Origin: Mycolicibacterium sphagni
Lineage (GTDB): Bacteria > Actinomycetota > Actinomycetes > Mycobacteriales > Mycobacteriaceae
Reading direction: 5' to 3'
Assembly: GCF_013337765.1 (NCBI RefSeq)
Contig: NZ_VBSB01000004.1
Location: forward strand, 1 to 64,000
DNA: 64,000 nucleotides
Positions 15,541 through 23,721 of the stretch are shown one piece after another; position 1 is the first letter of the stretch; each line of letters opens with the position of its first letter. The translations under genes and the position numbers were made by a program. The notes beneath the pieces were generated by a model that was not told where the DNA came from, searched no databases, and saw only the letters and a list, made by a program, of their open reading frames with translations.

Positions 15541-15972
15541 ACGTCCGCCACCAAGCCTGACCTTCTCCAAGTCATCGGCTACGCGTATGGCTTTCGGCGC
15601 TTGCCCGCGTCAATGCGCGACTGGGTTGCCAACGATCTCGCGGGGCCGGGCAGTGTCCGACGCTTCATGATCAGGATGGCGATACCACCGATCTTCGTCT
15701 TGGCGCCGTTCTGGTTTTTTCCTGTCGAGAACGACGCCCTGTATGTGCACTCGACGATGACGGTGCCGCTCTACCTCTGGGCCTTGGCCATCTCGCTGGC
15801 GCTCAACAAGGTGTGGCGACGACACCGCCTCGCCGCGCACGGTTTGGACCCCAATCTCGTCGACGTCATCAAGCGCCAGAAGAACGCGCGGGTGGACGAG
15901 GATTACATCGCCCGCTTCGGGCCTCGTCCACAAGAGGCCGACCATCAGAAGAACAGCAATCCGTTCTTCTGA
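15541..15972 (+). CDS. DUF5313-type membrane protein, apparent ACG start
   Basis: About 143 residues. The open frame continues upstream of TTG 15601 through residues resembling the family N terminus (GYAYGFRRLPASMRDWVAND). Between the stop at 15502 and 15601 there is no ATG, GTG or TTG in frame. An excellent AGGAGGAAG (15530-15538) sits directly before ACG 15541, so ACG is probably the start or a mutated ATG. Two membrane segments (about 48-64 and 75-90) are followed by a basic cytoplasmic tail. Function unknown. If ACG is not used, a shorter product from TTG 15601 or ATG 15613 loses the conserved start. Confidence 0.65.
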   Translation, partial: TSATKPDLLQVIGYAYGFRRLPASMRDWVANDLAGPGSVRRFMIRMAIPPIFVLAPFWFFPVENDALYVHSTMTVPLYLWALAISLALNKVWRRHRLAAHGLDPNLVDVIKRQKNARVDEDYIARFGPRPQEADHQKNSNPFF

Positions 15973-16288
15973 ACCTCACCCGGTGACGAGCGGGACGGTT
16001 TCTCTGCCCACCAGGTATTGCTCTAGTCGCGAGTATTGATCGCCGGCACCCACGATTTCGGCGCATCGCCGTCAGGACATCGGCGACGGGTATCGACCCG
16101 GCCGGCTTCGCCCGGCGATTTCTCGAGGCGGGTCGACCCTAACGGCGGACAAGAGATACGTCCGTACGTGCGGATCTATCAGTTGCTTCGGACCGCGCAT
16201 GCGGCTATTGACCCGTTGCGGGCCAAAATGCTAAGCAGTTGCACAGCGTTCGGGAACCGCTCGACACCGCAACTAGATGAGGTCAACG
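15973..16288. other. intergenic region upstream of the aldehyde dehydrogenases
   Basis: 316 bases with no supportable gene. It contains GC-rich dyads around GGGTATCGACCC and GGGTCGACCC (near 16090-16140) but no clean operator-like palindrome. It presumably carries the promoter of the aldehyde dehydrogenase genes. Confidence 0.5.
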
Positions 16289-17743
16289 ATGACGCTGCAG
16301 GCCGTATTGGACGACATTCGAAGCCGGCCGGGCGACGGCGACATTATTCCGATCATCGATCCGGTGTCCGAAGAGCAGATCGGCGAGTTCACCGATTGCG
16401 GAGAGAAAGCCGTCAACGAGGCGGTCGGCCGGGCCAGGGCGTCGTTCGAATCCGGAGTCTGGTCCGAGCTGCCGGGGCGTGAGCGGGCCAAGGTCATGTG
16501 GCGTATTGCCGACCTGATCGACGAGCATGCGGCCGAATTCGCGGCGATCGACTCTGCCAATACCGGAATGATGAAGCTGCAGTCGGAGATGGTGGTCCCC
16601 ACCTGTGCCGAATTCTTCCGCTACTACGCCGGTTGGTGTTCCAAGATCAACGGCACCTCCTACGACGTGAAGACCACCGGCATTGCCGCCGACAGCTACG
16701 TCGACCTGCATGCCTACACGCTCAAGGAGCCCTACGGTGTTGTCGGCCTGATCTTTCCGTGGAATGGCCCTATCTTCAACGCCTGCGCCAAGATCGCCCC
16801 TGCGCTGGCGGCGGGGTGCAGCAGCCTGGTGAAACCCGCTGAGGAGACGCCACTTTCGGCGGTGCTGCTGGACCGGCTGATCCACGAGGCCGGGGTGCCC
16901 GAGGGCGTGGTCAACCTCCTCACCGGCTACGGGCACACCGCGGGCGCGGCGATCAGCGCGCATCCGGACGTCGAGAAGGTCGCCTTCACCGGCTCCACCG
17001 AGGTCGGCAAAATGATCGTGCAGGCGTCGACGGGCAACCTCAAGAAGGTCATGCTCGAGCTCGGCGGCAAGTCGCCGGTGCTGATCTTCGACGACGCCGA
17101 TCTGGACAAGGCAATCTTCGGCGCCGCCATGGGCATCTTCGTGCACTCCGGCCAGGGCTGTGTCTGCGGTTCGCGAATCTTCGTGCAGCGCGGCGTCTAC
17201 GACCAGGTCGTCGCGGGCATCGCCGGAGTCGCGAACTTCATGAAGTACGGCGGCCCGGACGAGGAAGGCGTCATGAGCGGCCCGCTGATCAGCGCCAAAC
17301 AGCTCGACCGCGTGCTGGGCTTCATCGACGAGGGCAAGCGCGACGGCGCCGAGGTTGTCACCGGCGGGCACCGCCTGGACCGCAAGGGGTACTTCGTACA
17401 CCCGACCGTCCTCACCAACGTCAACCCCGGCATGCGCCTCTATCAACAAGAGATCTTCGGACCGGTGGTGTCGATCATCCCGTTCGACGATGAAGACGAG
17501 GCCATCGCGATGGCCAACGACACCACCTACGGGCTCGCGGGCACGGTGTGGACCACCAACATCAGCCGTGGCCACCGGCTCGTGAAGCGTCTGCATGCGG
17601 GCAGCGTGCAGATCAACTGCCAGCTGATCTTCGACCACGATGTGCCGTTCGGCGGCTACAAGCAGTCCGGTTGGGGCCACGAGTTCGGCAAGGAAGGCCT
17701 GGACGGCTACCTGAAGACCAAAACGGTTTGGGCCCAGCTGTAA
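16289..17743 (+). CDS. NAD(P)-dependent aldehyde dehydrogenase
   Basis: 484 residues from ATG 16289 (ATG 16277 adds four). Full-length ALDH fold: PYGVVGLIFPWNGPI and KPAEETP (cofactor binding), FTGSTEVGK (Rossmann), ELGGKSPV with the catalytic Glu, SGQGCVCGS with the catalytic Cys, EIFGPVV and [10 protein letters not shown]. It oxidises an aldehyde to the acid; the substrate is not evident. A second ALDH gene, now broken, begins 20 bases downstream in the same direction, so they formed an operon. The regulator and membrane operon further downstream may be functionally related, but that is inference. Confidence 0.93.
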   Translation: MTLQAVLDDIRSRPGDGDIIPIIDPVSEEQIGEFTDCGEKAVNEAVGRARASFESGVWSELPGRERAKVMWRIADLIDEHAAEFAAIDSANTGMMKLQSEMVVPTCAEFFRYYAGWCSKINGTSYDVKTTGIAADSYVDLHAYTLKEPYGVVGLIFPWNGPIFNACAKIAPALAAGCSSLVKPAEETPLSAVLLDRLIHEAGVPEGVVNLLTGYGHTAGAAISAHPDVEKVAFTGSTEVGKMIVQASTGNLKKVMLELGGKSPVLIFDDADLDKAIFGAAMGIFVHSGQGCVCGSRIFVQRGVYDQVVAGIAGVANFMKYGGPDEEGVMSGPLISAKQLDRVLGFIDEGKRDGAEVVTGGHRLDRKGYFVHPTVLTNVNPGMRLYQQEIFGPVVSIIPFDDEDEAIAMANDTTYGLAGTVWTTNISRGHRLVKRLHAGSVQINCQLIFDHDVPFGGYKQSGWGHEFGKEGLDGYLKTKTVWAQL

Positions 17744-17763
17744 TCGAAAGGACTACAGAAGTA

Positions 17764-19172
17764 ATGACTGACACTATTGAGGTCTTCAACCCCTCGACCG
17801 AAGAGCTGATCGCCGAGGTCGCCGACGCCGACAAGGCCGCCGTCGACGCCGCGGTGGCCAGGGCCCGCGAGGCGTTCGAGTCAGGTGTGTGGCGCAAGCT
17901 GCCCGCGTCGCGTCGCGCCGAGGTGCTCTTCAAGGCTGCCGAGATCGTCAAGCAACGCACCGAGGAGCTTGCCGCGCTGGAGTCCAAGGACAACGGCATG
18001 AACGCGGTTGCCGCACAGCAGATCATCAAAGTCGCCAACGACATGCTGCTGTACTACGCCGGCTGGGTCGGCAAGATCCACGGTGAGTCGAGCAATGTCG
18101 TGTCCGACGGTCTGCTCGGCCACTACGAGAGCTTCCACAACTTCACACAGCTCGAGCCGGTCGGCGTCGCCGGCCTCATCATTCCGTGGAACGGACCGTT
18201 CTTCGTCGCGATGCTCAAGGCCGCGCCCGCGCTTGCCGCCGGGTGCAGCTGTGTTCTCAAGCCGGCAGAGGAAACACCGTTCACCGCACTGAAATTGGAG
18301 GAAATCTTCCGCGAGGCGGGCCTGCCCGACGGCGTTTTCAACGTCATCACCGGTTATGGCGAGACGGCCGGTGCCGCGCTGGCCGCGCATCCCGATGTCG
18401 ACAAGATCGCGTTCACCGGGTCGACGGAGGTCGGCAGGCTGATCGTGCAGGCCGCCGCGGGCAATCTCAAGCGGCTCACGCTCGAGCTCGGCGGCAAGTC
18501 ACCGCTGATCATGTTCGATGACGCCAACCTCGACAAGGCGATCATGAACGCGAGCCTGGGCCTGTTGGCCCCGGCTCGGGGCAGAACTGTTCGTGCACCT
18601 CGCGCATCTACGTTCAGCGCGGCATCTACGACTAGGTCGTGGAGGGTATCGCGGGCTTCGCCAAGATGCTGCCGATGGGTGGCAGCGAAGACCCCGACTC
18701 AGTACTGGGGCCGCTGATCAGCGAGAAGCAGCGTCAGCGAGTGGAAGGCATTGTCGCCGAGGGAGTTTCGCGCGGTGCTGAGATCGTCACCGGTGGTAAG
18801 CGGTTGGACCGCAAGGGTTTCTTCTACGAGGCGACGATCATCACCAACACCACGCCCGATATGCGGCTGATCCGCGAAGAGATCTTCGGCCCGGTCGGCT
18901 GCATCATCCCGTTCGACGACGAGGACGAGGTGCTCGCCGCGGCCAACGACACGGAGTACGGGCTGGCGGGTGCCATCTGGACCGAGAACCTCGGCCGTGC
19001 CCACCGGATGGCCAATGAGCTTCGTGCAGGCCAGGTTTGGGTGAACTGCGCGCTCGGGGCCGACCCGTCGATGCCGATCTGCGGTCACAAGCAGTCGGGC
19101 TGGGGCGGCGAGCGAGGCAAGAAGGGTATCGAGGCCTACTTCAACACCAAGGCCGTCTACGTCAGCCTGTAG
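17764..19172 (+). pseudogene. aldehyde dehydrogenase, frameshifted with in-frame TAG
   Basis: Paralogue of the preceding gene. Translation from ATG 17764 is good through the cofactor domain (IIPWNGPFF, FTGSTEVGR, ELGGKSPLI). Between 18571 and 18576 the frame shifts (one base lost or two gained), just before the catalytic Cys codon (18588-18590, SGQNCSC in the shifted frame). In that restored frame a TAG at 18633-18635 stands where a Gln is expected (YD-stop-VVEG). The remainder to TAG 19172 is well conserved. Two independent lesions make a functional enzyme unlikely. GTG 18639 could in principle restart the C-terminal third, but this would lack the active site. Confidence 0.88.
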
Positions 19173-19176
19173 ACAC

Positions 19177-19227
19177 AAGCACGTACCTCCCCGCGCGCAG
19201 GACGCTTACCCGGGGAGGTACGTGCTT
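19177..19227. terminator. bidirectional terminator hairpin
   Basis: Perfect 16-bp stem: AAGCACGTACCTCCCC at 19177-19192 pairs with 19212-19227, loop of 19 bases. It lies between the convergent ALDH pseudogene and the secreted-protein gene, ending five bases before the latter's stop codon. Confidence 0.8.
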
Positions 19228-19232
19228 CTGGT

Positions 19233-19580
19233 CTAGAGAGCCACGAACGAGGCCCCCAGCTGGACGCCCCAAACCTGGGCGTCAGCGTTCCACACCACCG
19301 GCGCGAACGGCGCCCACGGCGGTGGCGGGGGAGGCGGCGGTGCCCACAGCGGCGGCGTCAGGTCGACGTTGACCGGTGCCCAGCGGTGCCCGGGCGGCGG
19401 GAAGCCGTCGTGGCCAGGAGGCAGCGGGTTGCCAGGTCCGCCGACGTTGACACCGGGCCCCGGCGGCTGCGGCCACGGCCAGTGCGGGTCGGCCTGGGCA
19501 ATTCCAGCACCGGCACCCAGGACACCGGCGCCAAGTGCGGCGGCGACAGCGGTCTTCGCGGCAATTCGTGTCAGCTTCAT
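19233..19580 (-). CDS. small secreted proline/tryptophan-rich protein
   Basis: 115 residues. Signal peptide MKLTRIAAKTAVAAALGAGV with cleavage near AQADPHW (about residue 30). The mature protein is Pro/Gly/Trp-rich with a run of eight prolines. This type of exported protein, ending here in an aromatic segment (VWNADAQVWGVQLGASF), is common in mycobacteria and has no assigned function. ATG 19580 has AAGGAGTATCTC upstream. Monocistronic, convergent with the ALDH pseudogene. Confidence 0.8.
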   Translation of the reverse strand: MKLTRIAAKTAVAAALGAGVLGAGAGIAQADPHWPWPQPPGPGVNVGGPGNPLPPGHDGFPPPGHRWAPVNVDLTPPLWAPPPPPPPPWAPFAPVVWNADAQVWGVQLGASFVAL

Positions 19581-19766
19581 CGAGATACTCCTTCGTCATT
19601 GGTCTGCACCGCACGCCGGTCAGCGTGCGACACGTTCTCGCAGACATTGGGATGGAGAACGGGCAACGTAGGCGCCATGTCGTCAAGCGCTCAATCCCGA
19701 CCCACCTGGTCTATCGACGGGGATGTACGGAGCGTTACCCGGCAGCCGTCGTCCGGGCTCGATGAA

Positions 19767-19780
19767 CTGACTGCAGTCAG
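19767..19780. promoter_or_regulatory. TetR operator 1 (CTGACTGCAGTCAG)
   Basis: Perfect 14-bp palindrome 37 bases upstream of the TetR gene start. The same half-sites with a different 2-base centre recur at 20425-20440 before the membrane operon. It is most simply read as the autoregulatory operator. Confidence 0.75.
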
Positions 19781-19817
19781 CACGATCGGACCTGCCCATA
19801 AGCGATATTGTTGGTGT

Positions 19818-20420
19818 ATGTCGGTGGGAGAAAAAGCGTCCGCGCGCGAGACCAAGCGGCTGCAGACGCGGGAGCGACTCATGGGCGCGGCAATAGCCGA
19901 GTTCAAGCGCTCCGGGATCGCCGCGGCGGACGTCGGAGCCATCGTTACCGCCGCCGGCGTCGCCCATGGCACCTTCTTCTTTCATTTCCCGACAAAGGAA
20001 CACGTGCTCCTGGAGCTGGAGCGTCGCGAAGAAGACCGGATCGCCAAGCAATTCGCCCGCTACCTGGCGGATTCGGAACATGATCTGGCCTCGACGCTGA
20101 ACGAGGCCGTACGCCTGGTGATGAGCCTCGAGCGCAGGCTCGGCGCGGTGTTGTTCAAAGACTTTCTCGCGCTGCACTTCTCGCAGACCCGCCAGACGGA
20201 TGAGAGCAAGGAGCATCCGGTGGTCGTCGCGGTCGCCGGAGAAATCGAGCGCGTCCAGCAACGGGGTCAGGTTGATCCCGCGGTCATTCCGATCAACAGC
20301 GCGGTCTTCTTCCTGCTGGGCCTCTATGCGCTGCTGACCACCACCCACGAGTGGCCGGCGCAGGGCGCGCTGATCGAGGACTACGTAACCAGGACGCTGC
20401 GGAGTATTGAGTCTCGCTAG
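19818..20420 (+). CDS. TetR-family regulator of the membrane/NorDQ operon
   Basis: 200 residues from ATG 19818; no clear ribosome-binding site, so it may be read from a leaderless transcript. The N-terminal TetR HTH is at about 13-60: TRERLMGAAIAEFKRSGIAA, DVGAIVTAAGVAHGTFFFHF, PTKEHVL. The C-terminal ligand/dimer domain is of usual length. Two matching palindromes, one before this gene and one between it and the next gene, indicate that it represses itself and the downstream operon. The ligand is unknown. The gene ends only 23 bases before the operon's first GTG. Confidence 0.9.
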   Translation: MSVGEKASARETKRLQTRERLMGAAIAEFKRSGIAAADVGAIVTAAGVAHGTFFFHFPTKEHVLLELERREEDRIAKQFARYLADSEHDLASTLNEAVRLVMSLERRLGAVLFKDFLALHFSQTRQTDESKEHPVVVAVAGEIERVQQRGQVDPAVIPINSAVFFLLGLYALLTTTHEWPAQGALIEDYVTRTLRSIESR

Positions 20421-20424
20421 TTTT

Positions 20425-20440
20425 ACTGACTATAGTCAGT
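20425..20440. promoter_or_regulatory. TetR operator 2 (ACTGACTATAGTCAGT)
   Basis: Perfect 16-bp palindrome containing the same CTGACT-NN-AGTCAG core as 19767-19780. It ends three bases before GTG 20444, so a bound repressor would cover the transcription start of the membrane operon. The transcript would be leaderless or nearly so. Confidence 0.78.
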
Positions 20441-20443
20441 TTC

Positions 20444-21139
20444 GTGAGCCTGGCTTCGTCCATACCCACTGGCAGCGGACTTGATGAACACGTGGCGGAG
20501 TCGCAGCTGGCGCAGCGCCAAGCTGATCGCTGGCTGATCTCCGGCAGCATCCTCATCGGCTCGGCGGCGCTTGGTATCTTCGGTCTGCCGCTGTTTCTGC
20601 GCGGGGTGTGGTTGTTGCGGAGGGCCCAGCGCACCGGGCTGACGGTGCGGCCGATGCTGGTCACGTTGCTGGGATACCTGGTGATCATCGACGCCGCCAT
20701 CAACGCGGTCGGTTGGGCGCTGGACATGGTCGGCAACCACACGCTGCTGGCCCGTGTGCTGCTGACCGGGTGGGGCAACATATTCGACGCCGGCTATTTC
20801 TGGCACTTCAACGAACTCTGGATCGGTGGTGCGGCCGGGCCGGGGGAGAAGGGCTGGGAGATCGGCCTGATCTTCACGGTCTTCACGATGCGCATCGCGG
20901 CAGCGACCGGGTTTCTGCAGATGAAGCGGTGGGGCCAGCAGTGGATGATCGTGACCTGTTGGATGGGCGTGGTCATCTGGTGTGGCTACGTGTTCAACAT
21001 GACGATGTACGCCGATGTCCGCTATGCCGGGGTGGTGATGCCGGTGATCGGTTGGTGGCTCTACGACATCTTCTACATCACCCCGTTCCTGGCCATTCCG
21101 TACCTCCACACGGTCAACCGCGAAATCTTCACCGACTGA
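20444..21139 (+). CDS. multi-span membrane protein A of the NorDQ-type operon
   Basis: 231 residues, five or six membrane segments (about 31-57, 70-96, 102-128, 137-158, 165-185, 198-222). It is a close paralogue of the gene at 23718. The best conserved part between the two is FDAGYFWH-[FY][10 protein letters not shown], placing Asp, His and Glu in or near a membrane helix, then [32 protein letters not shown] and [10 protein letters not shown]. Such buried acidic and His residues could bind metal, but I recognise no family. It is the first gene after operator 2. GTG 20444 is the likely start. Function unknown; probably the core of a membrane complex. Confidence 0.8.
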   Translation: MSLASSIPTGSGLDEHVAESQLAQRQADRWLISGSILIGSAALGIFGLPLFLRGVWLLRRAQRTGLTVRPMLVTLLGYLVIIDAAINAVGWALDMVGNHTLLARVLLTGWGNIFDAGYFWHFNELWIGGAAGPGEKGWEIGLIFTVFTMRIAAATGFLQMKRWGQQWMIVTCWMGVVIWCGYVFNMTMYADVRYAGVVMPVIGWWLYDIFYITPFLAIPYLHTVNREIFTD

Positions 21140-21152
21140 AAGGCACCGGTTG

Positions 21153-21257
21153 ATGGGCTATCTCTGGGAGATCCTCCGATACGTCGCCGCATGGGGCGGC
21201 ACGATTCTGATCATCGCGTTCTGGTACTGGCTGTTCTCCAACATCGGCACCTTCTGA
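21153..21257 (+). CDS. 34-residue single-span membrane peptide
   Basis: Begins MGYLWEILRY at ATG 21153 and ends FSNIGTF before TGA 21255. One hydrophobic helix at about 11-30 (WGGTILIIAFWYWLF). GAAAGG lies about eight bases upstream. It fits exactly between membrane protein A (14-base gap) and the NorD-like gene (6-base gap) with no other candidate. A similar tiny membrane peptide (43 residues) precedes the paralogous membrane protein at 23718. Probably a small accessory subunit of the membrane complex. Confidence 0.7.
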   Translation: MGYLWEILRYVAAWGGTILIIAFWYWLFSNIGTF

Positions 21258-21263
21258 TTCGCC

Positions 21264-22793
21264 GTGACTGACCTGTCCGACGCTCGCGCGACGGCGCTTG
21301 AGCGCAGCTGCGCGGTCACCGCCGTCGCACTGAGTGAGCAACGGCGACAGGGTGTTCGGCTTGTCACGGGCCACCGCCGCAGCTTCGGTCTGAATGCGAC
21401 GCTTGGCTACGTCCACGTTCCCTACCCGGCGATCACCGGCCAGTGGACGCGTCGAACCGTCACCTGTGGCGTCGCACTGCAGTGTTCGCCGTCCAAGGAA
21501 CGGGTGACCACCTACCGGCTGCATGAGTTGTCGGCGCACGAGCTGAGTGCACTCACGCTCGTCGAGGCGGGTGCGGCTCTGGGCTGGATCGCGGCGCGCT
21601 GGCCGGGACTGCTGCCCGAACTGCGAAGCGCACTGCCCGATCTGGAGGCGGTGCCAGGTGATGTCGATGCCGCGGAGATGCTCAACCGCGCAATCAGCTT
21701 GGCGCGCGGCGAGAAGCAGCTGCGAGTCGATCCGCTGTTGGGGGTGTTGCCGGTGGCCTACACGACGCCGCAGGGGATGAGCGACACGTTACGCCGCACG
21801 TTCGGGCGAATGCCGTGGACGACAACGCAGAAACGCATGCCGCGGCCGTACTCGGTACCCGTCGGCGGGGACGGCGGTGTCCGCAACTCCAACCTGCCGC
21901 CACCCAGCCGGCCGCACGACAACGACCTGGATATCACTCCTGATCACCGTCCCGGCATCCCCTACCCGGAATGGAATGCGTGGACAAAGAAGTTCATGCC
22001 CAATCACGTTGCGGTGCTGGAACGGTCCCACATCCATACTCGCCACACCGGATCGAGCGTCATCGACCTGCGAAAGTGGTTCGAAGAGCACACCCACCGG
22101 GCGATGAAGACCCGCCTGGACGACGGATCCGATATCGACGTCGAGCAATACGTCAGCCACTACATCGACCTGGCGACCGGGGAGGCCACCGAACCGCGGA
22201 TCTTCCGCGAGCTGTTGCCGAGCAGCCGTGATGTCGCCACCGCGCTACTCCTGGACGGCAGCTCGTCGTTGGGCACACATGGCGGTCGGATCTTCCGATT
22301 GGAGCTGGCGTGCGCCGACGCGCTGTCGCGGGCGATGAATCTCGCCAGGGAGCGCCACGGCGTGTTCGTATTCACCGGCAATACCCGCCATCGCGTCGAG
22401 GTGCGATGTCTCAAGGACTTTGACGATCCGCCGTTCACGCCGCCCAGCAAGTTGGGCTTGGAAACCGGTGGCTATACCCGCCTCGGTGCGCCGCTGCGCC
22501 ACCTCACGAGTCGGCTGTTGGCCCAACGTTGCGAGCGGCGTCTTCTGATCGTCATCGGTGATGGCCTCATCTCCGATGAAGGGTACGAAGGCCGCTACGC
22601 CTGGGCCGATGCCGCACACGCCGTCGAGGAAGCCAATGACGCCGGCGTGTCGATGTACTACATCGGCGTCGGACCAACCCGCGTCGATCCGCTCCCCGAG
22701 GTCTTCGGACCGCTTCGCTCCCAACGTATCCGGAGGGTGGACGAACTCCCACGGGTGCTGGCCCACGTCCATCGAGAGTTGGTGTCGATATGA
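21264..22793 (+). CDS. NorD-like von Willebrand factor A domain protein
   Basis: 509 residues, no membrane segments. The C-terminal VWA domain (about 325-505) has the MIDAS motif DGSSS (LLLDGSSSLGTHG, near residue 330), then LIVIGDGLISDEGY and YYIGVGPTRVDP. The N-terminal 300 residues are helical with a basic, Pro-rich linker. VWA proteins of the NorD/CbbO kind act with a partner AAA+ ATPase to insert metal into, or remodel, a target enzyme. GTG 21264. The stop overlaps the ATPase start (ATGA at 22790-22793), as expected for stoichiometric partners. The target is presumably the membrane proteins encoded around it. Confidence 0.85.
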   Translation: MTDLSDARATALERSCAVTAVALSEQRRQGVRLVTGHRRSFGLNATLGYVHVPYPAITGQWTRRTVTCGVALQCSPSKERVTTYRLHELSAHELSALTLVEAGAALGWIAARWPGLLPELRSALPDLEAVPGDVDAAEMLNRAISLARGEKQLRVDPLLGVLPVAYTTPQGMSDTLRRTFGRMPWTTTQKRMPRPYSVPVGGDGGVRNSNLPPPSRPHDNDLDITPDHRPGIPYPEWNAWTKKFMPNHVAVLERSHIHTRHTGSSVIDLRKWFEEHTHRAMKTRLDDGSDIDVEQYVSHYIDLATGEATEPRIFRELLPSSRDVATALLLDGSSSLGTHGGRIFRLELACADALSRAMNLARERHGVFVFTGNTRHRVEVRCLKDFDDPPFTPPSKLGLETGGYTRLGAPLRHLTSRLLAQRCERRLLIVIGDGLISDEGYEGRYAWADAAHAVEEANDAGVSMYYIGVGPTRVDPLPEVFGPLRSQRIRRVDELPRVLAHVHRELVSI

Positions 22794-23575
22794 GTGAGAC
22801 CTACTTCGCGCTCGGCAATGAAGTCACACTGTTCGAGCAGGCCTTCGGTCAGCGCGTCCCGGTCATGCTCACCGGCCCGACCGGATGCGGCAAGACGCGA
22901 CTGGTCGAGCACATGGGGCTACTTCTGGGCCGGCCGGTCGTCACGATCAGCTGCCACGACGACCTCACCAGCTCGGACCTCGTCGGCCGGTTCATGGTGA
23001 CCGGCGGCGACGTCGTGTGGACCGATGGGCCCCTCACCCGGGCGGTGAAGGACGGCGCCATCTGTTATCTGGACGAAGTCGTTGAAGCTCGCCACGATTC
23101 GCTCGCGGTGCTGCACTCGCTGACCGACCATCGCCGCACCCTGTATCTGGATCGTGCCGGCGAGGTCGTCAGCGCACCAGCGGAATTCATGCTCGTCTGC
23201 TCATACAACCCGGCCTACCGCAGCTCACTCAAGGAACTCAAATCCTCTTTCCGGCAACGCTTCGCAACGCTCTCGATGAGCTATCTACCACGGGAGCGCG
23301 AAGCGGAGGTGGTCGTGGCCGAGACGGGTGTCGGGCTGTCGACCGCGCAGCGGCTGGTCGGGTGTGCGGTCGCGATCCGCACCGCGGATGACGCCTTTCA
23401 TTTCGAACCACCGTCAACGCGGGTACTGGTCACTGCGGCGCAGTTGATCACCGCCGGTGCAACGGAATTGGAGGCGGCCGACGCGTGCATCCTCGCACCG
23501 TTGAGCACCGATGGTGCGATCAGTGACGGATTACGTGAAGTGGCGGCAGCCTGTCTGGCTGGCGCGGATATCTAG
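22790..23575 (+). CDS. NorQ/CbbQ-type MoxR AAA+ ATPase
   Basis: 261 residues. Walker A is GPTGCGKT (about 29-36) and Walker B is ICYLDEVVEA (about 86-95). A pore-loop region GRFMVTGGDVVWTDGPL and arginine-containing SFRQRF follow, then the C-terminal lid domain. This is the short MoxR subclass that includes NorQ and CbbQ, hexameric ATPases paired with VWA proteins. Translationally coupled to the NorD-like gene. Expected role: ATP-driven activation or cofactor insertion for the operon's membrane complex. Confidence 0.92.
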   Translation: MSETYFALGNEVTLFEQAFGQRVPVMLTGPTGCGKTRLVEHMGLLLGRPVVTISCHDDLTSSDLVGRFMVTGGDVVWTDGPLTRAVKDGAICYLDEVVEARHDSLAVLHSLTDHRRTLYLDRAGEVVSAPAEFMLVCSYNPAYRSSLKELKSSFRQRFATLSMSYLPREREAEVVVAETGVGLSTAQRLVGCAVAIRTADDAFHFEPPSTRVLVTAAQLITAGATELEAADACILAPLSTDGAISDGLREVAAACLAGADI

Positions 23576-23589
23576 GAAGGTGGACTGAC

Positions 23590-23721
23590 GTGGTCGATCG
23601 ACGAGAGCGAAAGCGTAAGCGGGCGCTCATCATCTTGCAGGTCGTCATCTACGGCTACCTGCTGACGATGTTCGGAATCCAGCTCTACATGTCCTTCGCC
23701 CGCGGCTGGTGGGACTTGTGA
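23590..23721 (+). CDS. 43-residue single-span membrane peptide
   Basis: Starts GTG 23590. A basic N terminus (VDRRERKRKRA) precedes one helix at about 12-35 (LIILQVVIYGYLLTMFGIQL) and a short tail [10 protein letters not shown]. Its stop overlaps the start of membrane protein B by GTGA, so translation is coupled. AGGAAGGTGG lies 7-16 bases upstream. With the 34-residue peptide at 21153 it suggests that each membrane paralogue has its own small subunit. Unrecognised family. Confidence 0.72.
   Translation: MVDRRERKRKRALIILQVVIYGYLLTMFGIQLYMSFARGWWDL

Noticed and set aside
16283..17680. Long minus-strand open frame (465 codons) opposite the aldehyde dehydrogenase
   Set aside because: It is the antisense shadow of a well-supported gene in GC-rich DNA. 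The translation is rich in Arg, His, Asp and Val with no family motif or ribosome-binding site.
18639..19172. Independent short aldehyde dehydrogenase gene starting at GTG 18639
   Set aside because: It begins just after an in-frame TAG inside a recognisable ALDH sequence, lacks the catalytic Cys and Glu and has no ribosome-binding site. It is the 3' part of the pseudogene.
20750..20880. Assignment of the membrane paralogues to PmoC/AmoC copper monooxygenases
   Set aside because: FWH-NEL faintly recalls the FWFMEEL region of PmoC, but the D-x3-H spacing and downstream His are not present and no PmoB-like cupredoxin gene is adjacent. It is kept only as a hypothesis to test.
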